From Agromyces sp. G08B096 (GTDB lineage: Bacteria > Actinomycetota > Actinomycetes > Actinomycetales > Microbacteriaceae): a stretch of DNA of 64,000 bases. The stretch covers positions 310,001 to 374,000 of the forward strand of contig NZ_CP158374.1 of assembly GCF_040267705.1 (NCBI RefSeq), given 5' to 3'. A model generated the notes under the pieces. It was not told the DNA's origin and made no database searches. It saw only the letters and a program-made list of their open reading frames with translations. The position numbers were made by a program, and so were the translations under genes. Below, one piece after another: positions 45,796-56,284 of this stretch (the first letter of the stretch is position 1; every line of letters starts with the position of its first letter).

Positions 45796-48144
45796 TCAGT
45801 ACCCGACGACCGGGCCGAACGCGTTGGCGAGCGGGGCCCGGTTGACGGTGCGGAGCTCGTCGATCGTGACGGTGAAGGCGTCCTGCACCTCGAGGGCGCC
45901 CGACGCGGCATCCGTCACGCCGATGCGGCGCACCGGGTAGCCGCGCCCTTCGCAGAGGCCCTGGAACTTCACGTCGTCCTCGCGGGGAACGGTCACGATG
46001 ACCCGGCCCGCGGACTCGGAGAACAGCGCCGTCGCGAGGTCGATGCCGGCGTCCTCGACGACCTCGCCGAGGAAGACGCGCGCGCCGATGCCGAAGCGGG
46101 AGACCGCCTCGGCGAGGGCGATCGCGAGGCCGCCGTCGGAGAGGTCGTGCGCCGAGTCGATGAGGCCCTCGAGCGAGGCCGCCCGGAGGAGTTCCGCCAG
46201 GCGCTGCTCGGCGGCGAGGTCCACGGCCGGAGGCCGGCCGCCGAGGTGACCATGCACGACTCCGGCCCAGGCCGAGCCGTCGAGCTCGGCACGCGTGTCG
46301 CCCAGCAGGTAGATGTTGTGGCCGTCGTCCTGCCAGCCGCTCGGGACGCGGCGCGCCACGTCGTCGATGACGCCGAGCACGGCGATGACCGGAGTCGGGT
46401 GGATCGGCACGTCGCCGGTCTGGTTGTAGAACGAGACGTTGCCGCCGGTGACGGGGATGCCGAGCTCGAGGCATCCATCGGACAGTCCCTCGATCGTCTC
46501 GGAGAACTGCCACATGACCTCTGGGTTCTCGGGCGAGCCGAAGTTCAGGCAGTCGGAGACGCCCATCGGAACCGCGCCCGTAACGGCGACGTTGCGGTAC
46601 GCCTCCGCGAGGGCGAGCTTCGCGCCCTGGCGCGGGTCGAGCTGCGAGTAGCGGCCGTTCGCGTCGGTCGCGACCGAGACGCCCAGCCCCGACTCCTCGT
46701 CGACGCGGATCATGCCGGCGTCGTCGGGGGCGCCGAGCGCGGTGTTGCCGAGCACGTACGAGTCGTACTGGCTCGTCACCCACGCGGCATCCGCCTGGTT
46801 CGCCGAGCCGACCAGCTTCAGGAACTGCTCGCGGATCTCCTCAGGCGTCGCCGGCCGCTCGAGGCGAGCGGCGGTGTCGGCCTGCAGCGCGTCGATCCAG
46901 GTCGGGTAGGCGACCGGCCGCTCGTAGACCGGGCCGTCGACCGCGACGGTGCGCGGGTCGACGTTGACGATCTCCTGGCCGCGCCAGGTGATCGACAGCC
47001 GGCCGGTGTCGGTGACCTCGCCGAGCACGCTCGTCTCGACGTCCCACTTCTTCACGACTTCGAGGAAGCCCTCCAGCTTCTCGGGCCGCACGATCGCCAT
47101 CATGCGCTCCTGGCTCTCGCTCATCAGGATCTCTTCAGGCGTGAGCGTGGGGTCGCGCAGCAGCACCTCGTCGAGCACGATCGACATGCCGCCGTCGCCG
47201 TTGGACGCGAGCTCGCTCGTCGCGCACGAGATGCCGGCCGCGCCGAGGTCTTGGATGCCCTCGACCAGGTCGCCCGCGAACAGTTCGAGGCAGCACTCGA
47301 TGAGCACCTTCTCGGCGAAGGGGTCGCCGACCTGCACGGCGGGGCGCTTGGTCGGGCCGCCCTCGGCGAACGTGTCGGAGGCGAGGATGGATGCCCCGCC
47401 GATGCCGTCGCCGCCCGTGCGGGCGCCGAAGAGCACGACCTTGTTGCCGGCGCCCTTCGCGTTGGCGAGGTGCAGGTCCTCGTGGCGCATGACGCCGACG
47501 GCGAGCGCGTTCACGAGTGGGTTGGCCTGGTAGGTCGGGTCGAACCAGGTCTCGCCGCCGATGTTCGGCAGGCCGAGGCAGTTGCCGTAGAAGCTGATGC
47601 CCGAGACCACGCCGTGCACGACGCGCGCCGTGTCGGGGTGATCGATCGCGCCGAAGCGCAGCGCGTCCATGACGGCGACGGGGCGGGCGCCCATCGAGAT
47701 GATGTCGCGCACGATGCCGCCGACGCCGGTCGCGGCGCCCTGGAACGGCTCGATGTAGCTCGGGTGGTTGTGCGACTCGATCTTGAAGGTGACGGCCCAG
47801 CCCTCGCCGATGTCGAGCACGCCGGCGTTCTCGCCCATGCCCACCATCAGGTGCTGCTTCATCTCGGGCGTGACCTTCTTGCCGAACTGGCGCAGGTAGA
47901 TCTTGCTCGACTTGTAGGAGCAGTGCTCGCTCCACATGACCGAATACATCGCGAGCTCGGCGCTCGTCGGACGGCGGCCGAGGATGTTGCGGATCCGCTC
48001 GTACTCGTCGGGCTTCAGCCCGAGCGCCGCGTACGGCTGCTCCTTCTCGGGCGTGGTCGCCGCGACCTCCACGGTGTCGAGCGCGGGGGTCGCCCCGGAG
48101 CTCGGCGCGGGCGCAGCGGTCGTGGCGGTGGTTTCGGTGGTCAC
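45796..48144 (-). CDS. purL: Phosphoribosylformylglycinamidine synthase subunit II
   Basis: 782 aa, small PurL of the PurSQL system. It makes FGAM from FGAR, ATP and ammonia supplied by Pur[21 protein letters not shown] with the catalytic His, [27 protein letters not shown] and [14 protein letters not shown] are conserved. GTG 48144 is preferred over TTG 48159 because GGAG lies 9 bases upstream. A TAGACT -10 (48208-48203) lies 59 bases upstream. purQ and purS are about 7 kb away (55108-56150) rather than adjacent. Confidence 0.96.
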   Translation of the reverse strand: MTTETTATTAAPAPSSGATPALDTVEVAATTPEKEQPYAALGLKPDEYERIRNILGRRPTSAELAMYSVMWSEHCSYKSSKIYLRQFGKKVTPEMKQHLMVGMGENAGVLDIGEGWAVTFKIESHNHPSYIEPFQGAATGVGGIVRDIISMGARPVAVMDALRFGAIDHPDTARVVHGVVSGISFYGNCLGLPNIGGETWFDPTYQANPLVNALAVGVMRHEDLHLANAKGAGNKVVLFGARTGGDGIGGASILASDTFAEGGPTKRPAVQVGDPFAEKVLIECCLELFAGDLVEGIQDLGAAGISCATSELASNGDGGMSIVLDEVLLRDPTLTPEEILMSESQERMMAIVRPEKLEGFLEVVKKWDVETSVLGEVTDTGRLSITWRGQEIVNVDPRTVAVDGPVYERPVAYPTWIDALQADTAARLERPATPEEIREQFLKLVGSANQADAAWVTSQYDSYVLGNTALGAPDDAGMIRVDEESGLGVSVATDANGRYSQLDPRQGAKLALAEAYRNVAVTGAVPMGVSDCLNFGSPENPEVMWQFSETIEGLSDGCLELGIPVTGGNVSFYNQTGDVPIHPTPVIAVLGVIDDVARRVPSGWQDDGHNIYLLGDTRAELDGSAWAGVVHGHLGGRPPAVDLAAEQRLAELLRAASLEGLIDSAHDLSDGGLAIALAEAVSRFGIGARVFLGEVVEDAGIDLATALFSESAGRVIVTVPREDDVKFQGLCEGRGYPVRRIGVTDAASGALEVQDAFTVTIDELRTVNRAPLANAFGPVVGY

Positions 48145-48248
48145 GAGGGCGAGCTCCAAGAAACGGCGGCGGGCGGATGCCGCGGGCGGATGCCTGACCC
48201 TGCGAGTCTACCGGCCGCCGTGGCAGGCTGTTCCGCCGCGTGCGGGCG

Positions 48249-48710
48249 TCATGCCTTGCGGCCTCCGGGCGGGCCGATGACGAGGAGCGCCGCGAAGACG
48301 GCGGCGATGCCGACGACGGCGACGACGGTGAGCAGCACCGGTCGGGCGAGGAACCAGCGCAGCATCCGGTTCACCCAGTTGCCGTCCGCGGGGTGATCGG
48401 ATGCCTCGCTGCGCCAGGCGCCGTCGAGTCGGCCGTGCCGCACGAGCCACGGCTCGAACGGGATCGTCGCGTACGGCACGATTGCCGTCACGACGCCGAG
48501 CGCCATGAGTCCGACGCTCCACCGCTGATTGACGCCGACGAGCACGACGCTGAACGCGTACGCGAGGAAGACGAAGCCGTGGATCGACCCGCCCACGAGG
48601 ACCGCGTCGTCGACGCCGGCGGCGTACTTCAGGATCATCGCGACGATGAGGATCGTCCAGGTGACGGCCTCGGCGAAAGCGAGGGCACGGAAGAGGCGCT
48701 TGGGGGTCAC
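48249..48710 (-). CDS. DUF3817-family membrane protein
   Basis: 153 aa with four helices and an intervening cytoplasmic loop (HGRLDGAWRSEASDHP). The opening FRALAFAEAVTWTILIVAMILKY and GSIHGFVFLAYAFSVVLV match DUF3817. Function of the family is unknown. GTG 48710 has GGAAGGG upstream. It lies upstream of purL on the same strand. Confidence 0.85.
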   Translation of the reverse strand: MTPKRLFRALAFAEAVTWTILIVAMILKYAAGVDDAVLVGGSIHGFVFLAYAFSVVLVGVNQRWSVGLMALGVVTAIVPYATIPFEPWLVRHGRLDGAWRSEASDHPADGNWVNRMLRWFLARPVLLTVVAVVGIAAVFAALLVIGPPGGRKA

Positions 48711-48793
48711 CCTTCCATCCTCGCGAAGTCGGATGGGAGAGACATCCGTCGAACGATGGAACGGCGGACGGTCCAGCCGATACGATGCGGCTC

Positions 48794-49339
48794 ATGACGG
48801 GCGGCGGGGAGGGCTCGACGGGCGCCGTGCGGGCGGCCGTCGCCCAGCGGGCCGGCCTGGTGCTTCGTGCATACCGAAGCGAGTCGGCGATCTACGGCGT
48901 CATCCTCGTCAGCGCGCTCATCGGCATCGGCTGGAACGAGGACACCGATCTCGAGGTGCTCGGGTTCACCCTCGGCACGGTCCTCGTGTTCTGGCTCGCG
49001 CATGTCTACGCGGGCGCGATCGCGCGCGAGGAGGCGGCCGCCGGCGAGACGCGCTGGCGGTCGATCGTCCGCGCCGTGCGGGCGTCGGCGGCGCACTCGA
49101 TGGGCCTGCTGCTCGCGATGGTGCTCCCGATCGTCTTCCTCGGCCTGTCCGCCCTGGGGGTTCTCGACGAGTACGTCGGCTACTACCTCGCGCTGTGGGT
49201 GGGGGTGGCCGTGCTCGCGGTGATCGGCTGGACGGCCTCCGCCCGTCGCGGCAGCCCGTGGGGCTTCCGACTCCTGTCGGCGGTGCTGACCGCGAGCCTC
49301 GGGCTGATCGTCATCTGGCTGAGCGCGCTGGTGCACTGA
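48794..49339 (+). CDS. Hypothetical four-helix membrane protein
   Basis: 181 aa. Four helices: AIYGVILVSALIGIGW, LGTVLVFWLAHVYAGAIA, SMGLLLAMVLPIVFLGLSALG and YYLALWVGVAVLAVIGW, plus a last one. Unrecognised; resembles small integral membrane proteins found in Microbacteriaceae. ATG 48794 lies 7 bases after TACGAT (48781-48786), so leaderless; the earlier ATG at 48785 falls inside that -10. Confidence 0.65.
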   Translation: MTGGGEGSTGAVRAAVAQRAGLVLRAYRSESAIYGVILVSALIGIGWNEDTDLEVLGFTLGTVLVFWLAHVYAGAIAREEAAAGETRWRSIVRAVRASAAHSMGLLLAMVLPIVFLGLSALGVLDEYVGYYLALWVGVAVLAVIGWTASARRGSPWGFRLLSAVLTASLGLIVIWLSALVH

Positions 49340-49342
49340 ACG

Positions 49343-50386
49343 ATGGCGGTGGAGGATCCGGCGGCGGAGGATTCGGCGGCGCAGATCGGCAGCTTCGAAG
49401 TGAGTCGTGAGGCACTCGACGCGGACGGCGAGCCGCTCGAGGAACTCCTCGCTCGGCTCGGCTGGAACGACGCGGTCGAACTGCCGAGGGATGCGCCGGC
49501 GACGGGTTGGCGGGTGCTGCACAGCACGGAGCGGTTCGTCGGGGTGGGGACGCCGCTCGAAGGGGAGCCGCTGCGCTGGCGCATCGGTCAACTGACGACG
49601 CCGACGGATGGGTCGCCGCAGTTCGCGGTGCACCCGGACGCCTTCCCGCAACGGCCGGGTCGTGTCGAGCGTCGACGCGGACTGGAGCTCCGCTGGCCTG
49701 CGACGACGATCGCCGAACCCGACCTCGACGGACCGGCGATCGACATCGTCAACACCGGCGGGGAACGATGGCGCCCGGACGGCGACGCGTTCCACGTGGC
49801 CGCCGTGTTCTCGAGCCCCGACCGCAATCCCGACGGCGTGTGGTTCGGCTTCGTGGGCGGGGAGCCGCGCGCCCCCGCCCTCGACCCCGGCGAGTACGTG
49901 CGCGTGCGCGCGCGAATCGACGAGAACCAGTGGCGTGACCTCAAGCCGGGAACGTACGACGTACACGCCTATCTCGTCTCGCTCGGGCTGCGGACGATCG
50001 AGCCGCTGCGCGTCGAGATCGGTGCCGACGCGATCGAGGCACACCGGCCCAAGCGCGGACCAGGCCGGACATTCGACGCGGCCGATCACCAGGCGCGCCT
50101 GCGCGAACGCCTGGGGAGCATCGACGCCCTCATCGCCGCCCGCGACCATCTGCCCGACCTGCTGGAGGGGATCAGCGGACTCGACGACGATGCCGCGGTC
50201 GGTGAGATCGCGCGACGACTGGAGTGCTCACCGGAGGCGGCGAGAATGGTGCTGCACACGCCGCTGCTGCGGCTGCGCCGCCAGGCACCGGATCGACTGG
50301 CGCAGGAGCGTGCGGACCTGCTGCGTGCATTGGGCGGATCCGCCGGCGGCGACCGCCCGGGTGGGCTGCCCAGGCCGCCGCGGTAG
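49343..50386 (+). CDS. Unknown protein with GyrA-like C-terminal helical segment
   Basis: 347 aa. Residues 1-110 are unrecognised; 115-230 look like a beta-sandwich (DIVNTGGERWRPDG, YVRVRARIDEN, GTYDVHAYLVS). Residues 249-330 (HQARLRERLGSIDALIAARD, LPDLLEGI, AVGEIARRLECSPEAARMVL, LRLRRQAPDRLAQERADLLR) follow the pattern of the GyrA/ParC C-gate coil, where A...IL..RL..L......E...L recurs. The topoisomerase Tyr and WHD are absent. Starts 4 bases after the stop of 48794-49339, so co-transcribed. The role is unknown. Confidence 0.6.
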   Translation: MAVEDPAAEDSAAQIGSFEVSREALDADGEPLEELLARLGWNDAVELPRDAPATGWRVLHSTERFVGVGTPLEGEPLRWRIGQLTTPTDGSPQFAVHPDAFPQRPGRVERRRGLELRWPATTIAEPDLDGPAIDIVNTGGERWRPDGDAFHVAAVFSSPDRNPDGVWFGFVGGEPRAPALDPGEYVRVRARIDENQWRDLKPGTYDVHAYLVSLGLRTIEPLRVEIGADAIEAHRPKRGPGRTFDAADHQARLRERLGSIDALIAARDHLPDLLEGISGLDDDAAVGEIARRLECSPEAARMVLHTPLLRLRRQAPDRLAQERADLLRALGGSAGGDRPGGLPRPPR

Positions 50387-50395
50387 CCTTGGCCG

Positions 50396-50935
50396 GTGAA
50401 CGCGCCCGATTCCGACGCCCGCGCCCTGGTCGAGTCCCACCTCGCGCTGATCCCCGACTTCCCCGAGCCGGGCATCCTGTTCCGCGACCTGACGCCGGTG
50501 TTCGCCGACGGTCCCGCGTTCCACGCCCTCTCCGAGGCGCTCACCGCGCCGTTCGCCGGCACCTTCGACCACCTCGGCGGCGTCGAGGCCCGCGGCTTCC
50601 TGCTCGCCGGCGCCGCGTCGGCGCTGTGCGGCGCCGGCGTGCTGACCGTCCGCAAGGCGGGCAAGCTGCCCCGCGCCGTCCTCCGCGAGGAGTACGCGCT
50701 CGAGTACGGCACCGCCGCGCTCGAGGTGCACGAGGGCGAGCTGCCGCCCGGTTCGCGGGTGCTGATCGTCGACGATGTACTGGCGACCGGCGGTACCGTG
50801 GGCGCCGCAGCGCGGCTCATCGAACGCGCCGGCTGGGTGGTCGCGGGCATCTCCGTCGCGATCGAGCTCGTCGACCTCGGCGGCCGTGAGGCGCTCGGCG
50901 ACCGCTACGAGGTCCGGAGCCTGCTGCAGTACTGA
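50396..50935 (+). CDS. apt: Adenine phosphoribosyltransferase
   Basis: 179 aa. Converts adenine and PRPP to AMP (salvage). PDFPEPGILFRDLTPV opening, GVEARGFLLAGA, RKAGKLP, and the PRPP loop VLIVDDVLATGGT are all in place. GTG 50396 follows TAGCCT (50384-50389) by 6 bases (leaderless). The gene runs on the same strand as 49343 but has its own promoter. Confidence 0.95.
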   Translation: MNAPDSDARALVESHLALIPDFPEPGILFRDLTPVFADGPAFHALSEALTAPFAGTFDHLGGVEARGFLLAGAASALCGAGVLTVRKAGKLPRAVLREEYALEYGTAALEVHEGELPPGSRVLIVDDVLATGGTVGAAARLIERAGWVVAGISVAIELVDLGGREALGDRYEVRSLLQY

Positions 50936-50962
50936 GTCGACCGGCCGTCACCCCGCGGCGAC

Positions 50963-51475
50963 TCAGCGCGCCGCGTCGAGACCTGCGAGGTACGCCGCAT
51001 TGCCCCGCATGGATGCCTCGTACCGCAGCACCTCGGGCGTGCGCACCCGGTCGAGCACGAGTTCCATGAGCTCCGCGACCGCGCCGTCGCTGCGGCCGGC
51101 GGCGTGCAGGCTGAGCGCGTGCGCGAGCCGCACCGAGTCGGAGTCGGGGAACTCGGCGCGTGCCCGGTCGAGCACGGCGACCGACTCGTCGAAGCGGCCG
51201 AGCACCCGGAGCGTGCTGCCCTGCTGGAGCAGGCACTTCCGCAGCGTCTCGCCGGTGAGACCCGCGGCGAGGGCACGCTCGTAGTAACCGAGCGCGGTGT
51301 CCTCCTCACCCGCCGTGTCGTACGCGCCGCCCACCTCGTAGAGCACCTCGGGCACGTCGGGGTGCTCGTCGAGGACGGCGAGGAACGCGTCGATCGTGGG
51401 CTGCATGTTCGCGCGGTCGCGGGCGTCGAAGATCTCGCGCAGGCGCTCGAGCAGGGCGGGGGATGCGTCGGCCAT
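50963..51475 (-). CDS. Tetratricopeptide-repeat protein
   Basis: 170 aa, almost entirely TPR helices: EVLYEVGGAYDTAGEEDTALGYYERALAAGL, LRKCLLQQGSTLRVLGRFDESVAVLDRA and VRLAHALSLHAAGRSDGAVAELMELVLD, each with the A/G-A-Y/F spacing; the first 40 residues fit a TPR_5-like N-cap. Cytoplasmic. ATG 51475 follows GACAAT by 6 bases (leaderless). Divergent from fur. Function unknown; a protein-protein interaction role is likely. Confidence 0.82.
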   Translation of the reverse strand: MADASPALLERLREIFDARDRANMQPTIDAFLAVLDEHPDVPEVLYEVGGAYDTAGEEDTALGYYERALAAGLTGETLRKCLLQQGSTLRVLGRFDESVAVLDRARAEFPDSDSVRLAHALSLHAAGRSDGAVAELMELVLDRVRTPEVLRYEASMRGNAAYLAGLDAAR

Positions 51476-51519
51476 CCGGCCATTGTCGCTCGTGCAGCGT
51501 CGTGGCGTGACATCCGCTC

Positions 51520-51546
51520 AGTTGTTTTGAATGAATCAAAACAACT
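51520..51546 (+). promoter_or_regulatory. Perfect dyad operator of the fur-katA module
   Basis: AGTTGTTTTGA and TCAAAACAACT around ATGAA: 11-bp arms, perfect. It ends 2 bases before a TAGCGT -10 (51549-51554), so it covers the -10/-35 region of fur. A FurA/CatR-type regulator should bind it. Confidence 0.78.
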
Positions 51547-51561
51547 GCTAGCGTCGATGGC

Positions 51562-52017
51562 ATGAGCACCGCCCCCGCATCGACGTCGACGGCGCTCGCC
51601 GACGCCGAGCGGCACCTGCGCGCCGCCGGCCTCAAAGTGACCGCGCCGCGCCTGGCGGTGCTCGACGCCGTCACCGGCAACGGGCATCTCGACGCCGAGG
51701 CGGTGCACGAGCGCATCCGCGCCGACCTGCCCGGCACCTCGCTCCAGTCGGTCTACAACGTGCTCGGCGCCTTGCACGGCGCAGGCCTCCTCCGCCGCAT
51801 CGAGCCTGCCGGCTCGCCGGCGCTCTACGAGAGCCGCATCGGCGACAACCACCACCACGTCGTCTGCACGCGCTGCCACGCCGTCGCCGACATCGACTGC
51901 GTCGTCGGTGAACCGCCGTGCCTCGTGCCCGCCGACGCGGGCGGCTTCGCCATCCACACCGCAGAAGTCACCTTCTGGGGCCTCTGCGCCGAATGCCGGC
52001 AGGTGCCGCCGGCGTAG
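51562..52017 (+). CDS. Fur-family repressor, CatR/FurA/PerR type
   Basis: 151 aa. A winged helix ([34 protein letters not shown] in two parts), the regulatory site [17 protein letters not shown], and a second pair CAECRQ at the C-terminus giving a CxxC...CxxC structural zinc site. Directly precedes a catalase gene, the layout of actinobacterial peroxide-sensing CatR/FurA. ATG 51562 follows TAGCGT by 7 bases. It should repress itself and katA through the 51520-51546 dyad until peroxide oxidises it. Confidence 0.88.
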   Translation: MSTAPASTSTALADAERHLRAAGLKVTAPRLAVLDAVTGNGHLDAEAVHERIRADLPGTSLQSVYNVLGALHGAGLLRRIEPAGSPALYESRIGDNHHHVVCTRCHAVADIDCVVGEPPCLVPADAGGFAIHTAEVTFWGLCAECRQVPPA

Positions 52018-52102
52018 GCCGCGGCATCCGCTCTCCGACCGCCTCGCCGAGGCGGCCGTCGGCGTGCCCGCACGCCGGATCACCACCCAACCGAAGGACG
52101 AT

Positions 52103-53611
52103 ATGTCGAACTCCACGACCCCGCCCACCACCACGCAGACCGGCACGCCCGTCGCGAGCGACGCGCACTCGCTCACCGTCGGCGCCGACGGCGCGACGGT
52201 GCTGCACGATCGGTACCTCGTCGAGAAGCTCGCCCAGTTCAACCGCGAGCGCATCCCCGAGCGGATCGTGCACGCGAAGGGCGGCGGCGCGTTCGGCCGC
52301 TTCGAGGTGACGGCGGATGTCTCGGCCTACACCCGCGCGGCCGTCTTCCAGCCCGGTACCGAGTCCGAGACGCTGCTGCGCTTCTCGTCGGTCGCGGGCG
52401 AGCAGGGATCGCCCGACACCTGGCGCGACGTGCGCGGGTTCTCGCTGAAGTTCTACACGGCCGAGGGCAACTACGACATCGTCGGCAACAACACCCCGGT
52501 GTTCTTCATCCGCGACGCGATCAAGTTCCCCGACTTCATCCACTCGCAGAAGCGTCTGCCGGGCTCGGGCCTGCGCAACGCCGACATGCAGTGGGACTTC
52601 TGGACCCTGTCGCCCGAGTCGGCGCACCAGGTGACCTACCTCATGGGCGACCGCGGCCTGCCGAAGTCGTGGCGCGAGATGCAGGGCTACGGCTCGCACA
52701 CGTACCAGTGGACCAACGCCGAGGGTGAGCGGTTCTGGGTGAAGTACCACTTCCGGTCGCAGCAGGGCGACCTGCACCTCGACGCCGAGACCGCTGAGGC
52801 CATCGCCGGCGCCGACGCGGACTACTACCGCCGCGACCTGTACGAGGCGATCGAGCGGGGCGAGTTCCCGAAGTGGGACCTGTTCGTGCAGGTCATGCCG
52901 TACGAGGACGCCAAGACGTACCGGTTCAACCCGTTCGACCTCACCAAAGTGTGGCCGCACGCCGACTACCCGCTCATCCCGGTCGGCACGCTGACGCTCG
53001 ACCGCAACCCGCAGAACTTCTTCGCGGAGATCGAGCAGGCGGCGTTCTCGCCCGCGAACACGGTGCCCGGCATCGGCATCAGCCCCGACAAGATGCTGAT
53101 GGCGCGCGTGTTCAGCTACCCCGACGCGCAGCGCTACCGCGTGGGCACGAACTACAACCAGCTGCCGGTGAACGCACCGCACGCGGCGCCGGTGCACAAC
53201 TACTCGCAGGACGGCGCGCAGCGGCACCACTTCAACGCGCCCAACGTGCCCGTCTACGCGCCGAACTCGTTCGGCGGCCCGGTCGCCGACGCGGCCGTCG
53301 CGGGCGAGGGCTCGTGGGAGGGTGACGGCGAGCTCGTGCGCACGGCGTACACGCTCCGCGCCGAGGACTCCGACTTCGGCCAGGCCGGCACGCTCTACCG
53401 CGAGGTCTACTCGGACGAGGCGAAGGCGCGCCTCCAGCGGACCCTCGCCGGCCAGGCGAGCGCGATCACGATCGACGAGATCCGCGAGCGCTTCTTCCAG
53501 TACTGGACGAACGTCGACGCCGAGCTCGGTGCCGCCGTGCACGCGGCCTACCAGGCAGGCGTGAACGCGGATGCCCCGCAGCAGCCGGAGGCCGACGGCG
53601 CCGCGGCGTAG
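52103..53611 (+). CDS. katA: Catalase, monofunctional heme (small-subunit clade)
   Basis: 502 aa. Decomposes H2O2. Distal His57 in [12 protein letters not shown], distal Asn in [10 protein letters not shown], and proximal Tyr in [30 protein letters not shown] is the NADPH-type region. KPAAKGA-like ribosome site AAGGACG precedes ATG 52103. Downstream of fur by 86 bases on the same strand; transcript control is most likely through the Fur-type repressor. A 9-bp-stem terminator lies at 53623-53652. Confidence 0.96.
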   Translation: MSNSTTPPTTTQTGTPVASDAHSLTVGADGATVLHDRYLVEKLAQFNRERIPERIVHAKGGGAFGRFEVTADVSAYTRAAVFQPGTESETLLRFSSVAGEQGSPDTWRDVRGFSLKFYTAEGNYDIVGNNTPVFFIRDAIKFPDFIHSQKRLPGSGLRNADMQWDFWTLSPESAHQVTYLMGDRGLPKSWREMQGYGSHTYQWTNAEGERFWVKYHFRSQQGDLHLDAETAEAIAGADADYYRRDLYEAIERGEFPKWDLFVQVMPYEDAKTYRFNPFDLTKVWPHADYPLIPVGTLTLDRNPQNFFAEIEQAAFSPANTVPGIGISPDKMLMARVFSYPDAQRYRVGTNYNQLPVNAPHAAPVHNYSQDGAQRHHFNAPNVPVYAPNSFGGPVADAAVAGEGSWEGDGELVRTAYTLRAEDSDFGQAGTLYREVYSDEAKARLQRTLAGQASAITIDEIRERFFQYWTNVDAELGAAVHAAYQAGVNADAPQQPEADGAAA

Positions 53612-53622
53612 CCGGTCGGACG

Positions 53623-53652
53623 GAGGGGAGGTCGCTCGCGCGGCCTCCCCTC
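53623..53652 (+). terminator. Terminator after katA
   Basis: GAGGGGAGG (53623-53631) pairs with CCTCCCCTC (53644-53652) across a 12-base loop, 12 bases after the katA stop. The 274-base gap before the next gene holds no further gene. Confidence 0.7.
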
Positions 53653-53765
53653 TCGCGTCGTTCGGGGCGCATCGGGGCGCGGCGGCGCGCGTCGCGCGGG
53701 TGCTCCGAGTGGGCTCCGGCGGGACGTTCGGAGCGGCCCGCGCCCCAGCGGAGGACGCCCGTCCC

Positions 53766-53794
53766 TTGACCCCCCGTTCGGGGGTGCATACGCT
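53766..53794 (+). promoter_or_regulatory. Promoter of the M14 carboxypeptidase gene
   Basis: TTGACC (53766-53771) and TACGCT (53789-53794) with 17-base spacing; a CCCCCGTTCGGGGG hairpin lies inside the spacer, which is unusual and could serve as a regulatory site. Confidence 0.6.
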
Positions 53795-53885
53795 CGCATC
53801 AACGTCCGCGGGAAAGCCTCTTCCGAAGCATTCCCGCGGACGCGCGTCGCATCCGCGGCGCAACGAACTCGAGGGGGAGTCTCAG

Positions 53886-55031
53886 ATGCACACTGGCGTC
53901 ACGCCGCACCACCGCCGTCGCACCACCACCATCACGGCAGCAGCAGTCCTCGCACTCACCGCCCCGCTCACCGCGGCCGCACCCGCCATCGCCGACGCGA
54001 ACTTCCCGTCGCCCGAGGGCAGCACGAACATCTCCTCCATCGCCACCTACGACGACCTCGTCGCCGAACTCGGCAAGCTCGAGCAGACCTCGCGCTTCGG
54101 CGTCGACGTCTTCACCCTCGCCGAAGCCGGCACGGCGGTCTCCACGTCGGAGCAGGGCCGCGACCTCTACGTCGCCACGGTCGGCGACGGGCCGGAGCAC
54201 GTGTGGCTGCAGGGCCGCATCCATGGCAACGAGCCGTACGGCACCGAGTCGCTGCTCGCCGTGCTGAAGGAGCTCGGCACCAACGGCTCGGCCGACGCGA
54301 CCCTGCTGCGCGACACCTACACGTTCCACGTCATCCCGATGTACAACCCCGACGGGTCTGAGGCGAACATCCGCCACACGATCCTGCAGGACGGCAGCGA
54401 GCGGCGCATCGACCTCAACCGGGACTGGGGCGAGGGCAAGTTCGCGGCCGCCGAGTCGGAGGCCTTCTACGAGTACTGGACCATGGTCGACCCGGCGTTC
54501 GCGGTCGACATCCACCACCAGGGTCTCAAGACCGAGCGCGGCGACGGCGACGAGGTAACCCTCTCGCTCGGCGTCTCGCTCGCCCCGGGCGGGCCCACGC
54601 TGCCCGGCATCGAGGGAAGCGCCTACGACGTGCTCACCCGGCAGATGCAGGTGCACGTCTACGACGAGCTCTCGAAGTACGGCTCCATCAACATCGACCG
54701 GTACGACGTCGGCCGCGGCATCGAGATCGACATCAAGGGCGGCGTCGTGTCGGCCATGATGCTCGGCCTGAACCACGACGGGCTGAACCCCGAGGGCCAC
54801 AGCAACCCGGCGATCTTCTTCGAGACCAGCGGCAACACCAGCGACGGCAGCCTTGGCCAGAAGGCCCGCGGCAAGTCGATCCAGCAGAACGTGCGGGCGC
54901 TCACCGAGCTGCTCGTCGGCATGGCCACCGGCGAGGTGCAGCAGGAGGACCCGGCTCGCTGGGACGAGATCCCGCATGCTCCGGTGACCGCCTACCAGAC
55001 CGACGACGGGGTCATCCCGGCGTCGTTCTGA
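53886..55031 (+). CDS. Secreted M14-family zinc carboxypeptidase
   Basis: 381 aa. Basic n-region (HHRRRTTT) and hydrophobic core TAAAVLALTAPLTAAAPAIADA give a Sec signal peptide cut near residue 35. Zinc ligands: GRIHGNEPYG (HxxE) and AVDIHHQG (third His); catalytic Glu in AIFFETSGN. Conserved MYNPDGSEANIR and RIDLNRDW. It trims C-terminal residues from peptides or hydrolyses murein amides outside the cell. Start ATG 53886 has GAGGGGGAG about 8 bases upstream. Confidence 0.9.
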   Translation: MHTGVTPHHRRRTTTITAAAVLALTAPLTAAAPAIADANFPSPEGSTNISSIATYDDLVAELGKLEQTSRFGVDVFTLAEAGTAVSTSEQGRDLYVATVGDGPEHVWLQGRIHGNEPYGTESLLAVLKELGTNGSADATLLRDTYTFHVIPMYNPDGSEANIRHTILQDGSERRIDLNRDWGEGKFAAAESEAFYEYWTMVDPAFAVDIHHQGLKTERGDGDEVTLSLGVSLAPGGPTLPGIEGSAYDVLTRQMQVHVYDELSKYGSINIDRYDVGRGIEIDIKGGVVSAMMLGLNHDGLNPEGHSNPAIFFETSGNTSDGSLGQKARGKSIQQNVRALTELLVGMATGEVQQEDPARWDEIPHAPVTAYQTDDGVIPASF

Positions 55032-55052
55032 CCCGCGCTTCCCGAACGCGAA

Positions 55053-55087
55053 ACGGCGGCAGGCCCCCGATGGCGACCTGCCGCCGT
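55053..55087. terminator. Bidirectional terminator between M14 peptidase and purQ
   Basis: Stem of 11 bp (ACGGCGGCAGG 55053-55063 with 55077-55087) and 13-base loop between convergent stops at 55031 and 55108. Confidence 0.75.
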
Positions 55088-55107
55088 CGGCGTCTGGGTG
55101 ATGCGGG

Positions 55108-55806
<699 letters not shown>

Positions 55807-55820
55807 GTCGGGTGCCTGCC

Positions 55821-56150
55821 TCAGTGCGTCTCGCCGGCGGGGGCGGTGAAGCCGGCTGCGGTGGATGCCTCGCCCGCGGCCTCCTCGGCCAGCTCGGCGT
55901 TCGAGATCTCGTAGTGGATGCCCACGACGTCTTCGATGACGGAGTTGGAGAGGATCTCCTCGGCGATCTGCTGCACCGACGCCTTGAGTGCGTCGTCGAC
56001 CGGTCCGTCGACGGTGAGTTCGAAGCGCTTGCCGACGCGGACGCCGCTGATGCCGGCGTGTCCGGTGCGGGCGAGGGCGCCGGCGACCGCCTTCCCCTGG
56101 GGGTCGAGCAGTTCGGCCTTGGGCATCACGTCGACGACGATGGTGGGCAC
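55821..56150 (-). CDS. purS: Phosphoribosylformylglycinamidine synthase subunit PurS
   Basis: 109 aa: PurS core ([31 protein letters not shown] and [11 protein letters not shown]) plus an Ala/Glu-rich extension of about 28 residues not needed by the family. It bridges PurL and PurQ. GTG 56150 has GGAGAA upstream; TAGAAT (56197-56192, minus) is a likely -10. Followed by purQ. Confidence 0.93.
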   Translation of the reverse strand: MPTIVVDVMPKAELLDPQGKAVAGALARTGHAGISGVRVGKRFELTVDGPVDDALKASVQQIAEEILSNSVIEDVVGIHYEISNAELAEEAAGEASTAAGFTAPAGETH

Positions 56151-56203
56151 CGCGGTTCTCCGTCCGGTGTCGAGAGAGTGGGAATGCCTCGATTCTACCG
56201 GGA

Positions 56204-56232
56204 CCGGGCGGGTGCCCCCAGCACCCGCCCGG
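56204..56232 (-). terminator. Terminator between the LEA-like gene and purS
   Basis: 12-bp stem CCGGGCGGGTGC (56204-56215) with GCACCCGCCCGG (56221-56232), loop of 5. It ends transcripts of the 56285-56722 gene before the purS promoter. Confidence 0.8.
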
Positions 56233-56284
56233 CATCTGCGGCGACGGCCCGCGGTGTGCGGACGCCGCAGCTCGTACGCGCAGC

